From contig CADCNH010000012.1 in assembly GCA_902802755.1 (NCBI GenBank), forward strand, positions 1-64,000: 64,000 nt of DNA. Reading direction: 5' to 3'. The notes under the pieces were generated by a model. It searched no databases. It saw only the letters and a list, made by a program, of their open reading frames with translations, and was not told the DNA's origin. A program made the position numbers and the translations under genes. The DNA comes from an uncultured Bacteroidota bacterium (lineage in GTDB: Bacteria; Bacteroidota; Bacteroidia; Bacteroidales; WCHB1-69). Shown in pieces: positions 60,832 to 64,000 of the stretch. Each line of letters opens with the position of its first letter. Within the stretch, counting starts at the first letter, position 1.

Positions 60832-60850
60832 CATTTTAATATCTATTGTA

Positions 60851-63364
60851 ATGAAAACATTTGATTGGAAATTATTTTTAAAGAATGCATGGCCTCATGT
60901 AGCAGCTGTTTTATTATTTGTTCTGTTAACTTGCACTTATTTTGCTCCTGTCGTTTTCGAGGACAAAGGCCTCCCCCAGGGAGACGTTTCCCAATCACAA
61001 GGATGGGGAAAAGACGGCAATGATTATGTTCAAGAGACTGGTAATGCCATGTATTGGTCTAATCGGATGTTTGGAGGTATGCCCCACAATTATACAATTG
61101 CAAACAAAACTTCCAATATTTTTCATACTTTTGAAAACCCCTTATCACTAGGATTACCCAAACTTCATGTTGGTTTGATGTTTCTATATCTGATAGGTTT
61201 CTATATTTTCCTTATTTCTATGGGGTGTAACCCTTGGTTGGCTATTCTTGGCTCCTTCGCATATGCTTTTGCCTCGTACAATCTCATTATTATTGAAGCG
61301 GGACATGTCAACAAAGGTTATGTAATGGCCACCATTGCACCCATTATCGGCGGTGTAATACTATGCTACCGGGGAAAATATCTATGGGGAGCACTCATTA
61401 CCCTTATTTTTGTAGGCTTGAACGTTTTATGGAATCACCAGCAAATCAGCTATTATCTGATCCTTATTTTGGCTTGCCTTGCATTAGTGTATTTCATCTA
61501 TGCAATTAAAGAACATACCATTAAAAATTTCATCATCGCGTCTGTCATCCTTGTCTTTGTTGCAGGTCTTGCGGCCATTCCATCTGCGGGAAGATTACTT
61601 CCTTCCATGGATTATGCCAAAGAAACCATGCGTGGAGGTGCTGTTTTACAGAACAATGCAGAGGGAGAAAAAGAGAGTTCTGGTTTAGAGAAAGATTATG
61701 CCTACCAATGGAGCTATGGTAAAGCGGAAACCTTGACCCTGCTTGTTCCTAACATGTACGGCGGAAGCTCTCATTACAATCTGGGTAATAATTCCGAATG
61801 TTACAAGGCCCTACGCGGCACGGGACAGGGAAAACAGTTCTGCCGCTATGCGCCTACCTATTGGGGCCCGCAACCCTTCACCTCTGGACCTGTCTATGCA
61901 GGCGCCATCGTGTGCTTCCTGTTCATCTTGGGATTGTTTGTCGTGAAAGGACCAGAAAAGTGGTGGTTGCTCGCCGCTACTATCATATCCATCATCTTGT
62001 CATGGGGTGGAAATTTCCCCGCAGTCAACAATTTCCTGTTCGATCACCTGCCCCTATATAACAAATTCAGAACACCTTCCATGGCTCTCATCATAGCGGG
62101 CTTCACCATGGCAGCCACAGCCGCTTTGGCTATCAAAGAAATATGCCAAATGTTTAAAGAAAAGAAAAATGCCTCCAAAGCAGGTAAATCCACATCTGAT
62201 GAATCAAAGAAAGTCATGCGGTATGTCTATATCTCCGCTGCCATCACCGGAGGTTTATGCTTGATTTTCGCTTTGTTTGGCGGCAGCCTCTTCAGTTTCT
62301 CAGCTCCTGCCGATGCTAATTACCCCGATTGGCTGGTTTCCGCATTGAAAGCCGACAGAAAATCCATGCTCACTACCGATGCATGGCGTTCACTCGTATT
62401 CATCATCCTGGCCTTCGCATTGATATGGGCCTACATCAAATACGCCTTCAAGGCCAATTATCTTGTTATCGCTTTAGGCGCGCTGATATTGATTGATTTA
62501 TGGACTGTTGACAAACGCTTCCTCAACGATGATTCCTTCGTAAAGAAAGAAAAAGCATTGGAAATCAAAGCCACACCGGCTGACGAGATGATTTTGCAAG
62601 ATACTGATCCTGACTACCGTGTGCTGAACCTTACTACCAACACTTTCAATGAATCCACCACCTCCTATTTCCACAAATCCATTGGAGGATACAGCCCAGC
62701 CAAACTGCGCAGATATCAGGACATCATTGAATATCATTTTGCCAAAGGCATAAACATGAATGTGCTGAACATGCTCAACACACGTTATTTCATTGTCCCT
62801 GGACAAGACCAATCACCCATGGTTCAACGCAACCCCAATGCCTTGGGCAATGCATGGTTTGTGGATAGTGTAAAATGGGTCAATGGACCAGATGAAGAAA
62901 TTGTGGCCATTACCAACTTTAATCCCGCTAACACTGCTTTCATTGACAATTGCTGGAAAGAAGATCTGAAAGGACTGTCAGATGTGACGACAAGCTCAGA
63001 CTCAGGTGCTTCTATCCGATTGACCAATTACGCCAATCCCGGAAACCTCATCTATGAAAGTGACAATCCCAACACCCAGCTGGCTGTCTTTTCCGAGGTT
63101 TACTATAAGACTTGGCATGCCTATATTGACGGACAAGAAGCACCTCTTGTGCGTGTAAACTACATTTTACGCGGTTTGAAAGTCCCTGCAGGCAAACACA
63201 CTATCGAGTTCAAGTGTATTGACGATGTGTTTATTCAGGCACAAAAGATTTCCAAAGCGGGCAACATCACTGTTGGCATTTTGCTTGTGCTTCTAATTGC
63301 CGGTTTAATTGCACAACCCATATTGAAAAAACGTAAAACCGAGGTAATTTCGGTAAAAGAATAG
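60851..63364 (+). CDS. YfhO-family membrane protein
   Basis: 837 residues with about twelve to fourteen hydrophobic helices; the first is at 13-32. After FEDKGLPQGDVSQSQGWGKD comes the membrane core (SNRMFGGMPHNYTI), and the last ~250 residues are a mixed extracytoplasmic domain (PDYRVLNLTTNTFNESTTSYFH, YYKTWHAYIDGQEAPLVRVNY, GLKVPAGKHTIEFKC) before a final helix. YfhO proteins are glycosyltransferase-C-like and linked to lipid-carrier sugar or lipoteichoic decoration in Gram-positives; in Bacteroidota the role is unsettled. Monocistronic. It lies beside the glycan locus, so surface polysaccharide work is plausible. Confidence 0.85.
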   Translation: MKTFDWKLFLKNAWPHVAAVLLFVLLTCTYFAPVVFEDKGLPQGDVSQSQGWGKDGNDYVQETGNAMYWSNRMFGGMPHNYTIANKTSNIFHTFENPLSLGLPKLHVGLMFLYLIGFYIFLISMGCNPWLAILGSFAYAFASYNLIIIEAGHVNKGYVMATIAPIIGGVILCYRGKYLWGALITLIFVGLNVLWNHQQISYYLILILACLALVYFIYAIKEHTIKNFIIASVILVFVAGLAAIPSAGRLLPSMDYAKETMRGGAVLQNNAEGEKESSGLEKDYAYQWSYGKAETLTLLVPNMYGGSSHYNLGNNSECYKALRGTGQGKQFCRYAPTYWGPQPFTSGPVYAGAIVCFLFILGLFVVKGPEKWWLLAATIISIILSWGGNFPAVNNFLFDHLPLYNKFRTPSMALIIAGFTMAATAALAIKEICQMFKEKKNASKAGKSTSDESKKVMRYVYISAAITGGLCLIFALFGGSLFSFSAPADANYPDWLVSALKADRKSMLTTDAWRSLVFIILAFALIWAYIKYAFKANYLVIALGALILIDLWTVDKRFLNDDSFVKKEKALEIKATPADEMILQDTDPDYRVLNLTTNTFNESTTSYFHKSIGGYSPAKLRRYQDIIEYHFAKGINMNVLNMLNTRYFIVPGQDQSPMVQRNPNALGNAWFVDSVKWVNGPDEEIVAITNFNPANTAFIDNCWKEDLKGLSDVTTSSDSGASIRLTNYANPGNLIYESDNPNTQLAVFSEVYYKTWHAYIDGQEAPLVRVNYILRGLKVPAGKHTIEFKCIDDVFIQAQKISKAGNITVGILLVLLIAGLIAQPILKKRKTEVISVKE

Positions 63365-63397
63365 ATATTTAACGACGAATAGCATTAGCTTCCCCTT

Positions 63398-63721
63398 TTA
63401 GAATATCCGTTCCATCAACTGCCACTTCTCGTCACTTCTGGCGTCGGCAGAGCAGCCTTGGAATTGGGCCACGTAGGCTTCCCACTCGGCTTGGCGGGGC
63501 AAGGTTGATAATTTAGCCATGTCACGAACAAAGTCGAAATCGTCTTTTACATCCATAATCATGAATAGCTGGCGGCTCTTGCGGTAGATTTGCATGTCGA
63601 GAATACCGACCTGCCGCTGCCCTTCGATGATTTCAGGCCAAACATGGGCATGAGCTTCCACATATTGAGCAATAAGCTCTTCATCATCTACCAAAGTCAA
63701 TGTCTGACAATATCTTTTCAT
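63398..63721 (-). CDS. RhaM-type L-rhamnose/L-fucose mutarotase
   Basis: 107 residues from the ATG at 63721. DUF718/RhaM fold: MKRYCQTLTLVDDEELIAQYVEAHAHVWPEI (active-site His in HAHVWPE), QVGILDMQIYRKSRQLFMIMDV, and the terminal ADARSDEKWQLMERIF. It converts anomers of 6-deoxyhexoses to the form used by the next enzyme. Placement beside a fucose permease gene on the same strand points to L-fucose rather than rhamnose use. Confidence 0.9.
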   Translation of the reverse strand: MKRYCQTLTLVDDEELIAQYVEAHAHVWPEIIEGQRQVGILDMQIYRKSRQLFMIMDVKDDFDFVRDMAKLSTLPRQAEWEAYVAQFQGCSADARSDEKWQLMERIF

Positions 63722-63734
63722 AGCATTGCATTTA

Positions 63735-64000
63735 TCAGTTTGCGTTTTCAATTCTGGTCACATAAAGCGCATACATCAGCACTACCGCAAAGCAAAATGC
63801 TGGCACCAGATACGACCAATTAATGCCTACAGCATCCGATACCAAACCTTGGATGGGAGTCAAAATTGCCCCACCTAAAATAGCCATAATCAATCCACTG
63901 GCTCCAATTTTGGCATCTCCGGCACAGCCGCCACAACTTTCCTTCTCCACATCACCCAAGGCAATGCCATAAATCGTGGGAAACATCAGACTCATAAACA
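63735..64000 (-). CDS. L-fucose:H+ symporter (FucP-like), C-terminal part
   Basis: The frame runs out of the window at 64000 (Phe precedes the apparent Met), so only the last ~88 residues are present. FMSLMFPTIYGIALGDVEKE matches the FucP/MFS C-terminal half; the later helices are ASGLIMAILGGAILTPIQG and SYLVPAFCFAVVLMYALYV. MFS sugar permease of the inner membrane. It lies 13 nt upstream of the mutarotase gene, consistent with a fucose-use operon. Confidence 0.85.
   Translation of the reverse strand, partial: FMSLMFPTIYGIALGDVEKESCGGCAGDAKIGASGLIMAILGGAILTPIQGLVSDAVGINWSYLVPAFCFAVVLMYALYVTRIENAN

Overview
The window looks like a chromosomal segment of an uncultured or gut/oral-type Bacteroidales (phylum Bacteroidota). 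The evidence is promoters with the Bacteroidota -7 element TAnnTTTG, the near absence of Shine-Dalgarno sequences, a type IX secretion system (T9SS) locus (porV, porU, a porP/sprF-type gene, gldJ), cargo with T9SS sorting domains, and the rsfS-ftsH-LUD gene order. No genus can be named from the sequence alone.

Layout. 1-0.5 kb: end of a cupin gene, tRNA-Gly(GCC) and tRNA-Leu(UAA). 0.6-14.2 kb: mostly minus-strand housekeeping and envelope genes (M20 peptidase, thioredoxin-like lipid-side protein, aspartate kinase, glutaminyl-cyclase-like lipoprotein, a T9SS type B cargo protein, a polytopic membrane protein, clpC) and wbqC. 14.3-18.7 kb: a 1447-residue T9SS type A surface protein. 19-24.5 kb: rsfS, ftsH, LUD protein, M3 peptidase. 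24.5-26.2 kb: a 50-bp tandem repeat, a cdsA gene whose middle is replaced by an inverted piece of a Firmicutes-like miaA, and ispF. 26.2-34.2 kb: the divergent T9SS locus porV-porU / porP-gldJ.

34.3-57.5 kb is one long plus-strand surface-glycan locus. Its first part (34.3-43.9 kb) holds a full pseudaminic acid route (pseB, pseC, pseH, pseG, pseI and a cytidylyltransferase as pseF candidate), interleaved with an aldo/keto reductase, an SDR and an MBOAT/SGNH acylation pair, and ends in a UUCG-loop terminator. A new promoter then starts an acyl-carrier operon (44.1-55.2 kb): ACP, two KAS III-like enzymes, two SDRs (one broken), a split transketolase, a VOC protein, a second ACP, an AMP-forming ligase, a LuxE-LuxC fusion reductase and a malate dehydrogenase. 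The last four resemble the Vibrio cholerae O1 rfbK/L/N tetronate genes; with malate dehydrogenase they suggest conversion of malate to a 2,4-dihydroxybutyryl-type group. A sialyltransferase-like gene (DEG, HP and SST motifs) and another putative glycosyltransferase follow. I infer a pseudaminic-acid glycan carrying unusual acyl groups; this combined system is the most interesting part of the window.

57.5-60.7 kb, minus strand: a 2,6-dideoxysugar set (NDP-hexose 2,3-dehydratase, Gfo/Idh/MocA reductase, SDR reductase), the dehydratase broken by a deletion/frameshift. 60.8-64 kb: a YfhO-like membrane protein, a RhaM-type mutarotase and the end of a fucose permease gene. No flippase, polymerase, transposase, CRISPR array or rRNA was seen.

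Two cross-cutting features: intergenic chains of tiny hairpins whose stems vary while the loops stay GNA triplets, and three genes (cdsA, an SDR, the 2,3-dehydratase) with deletion-like lesions that are either real decay or assembly faults.
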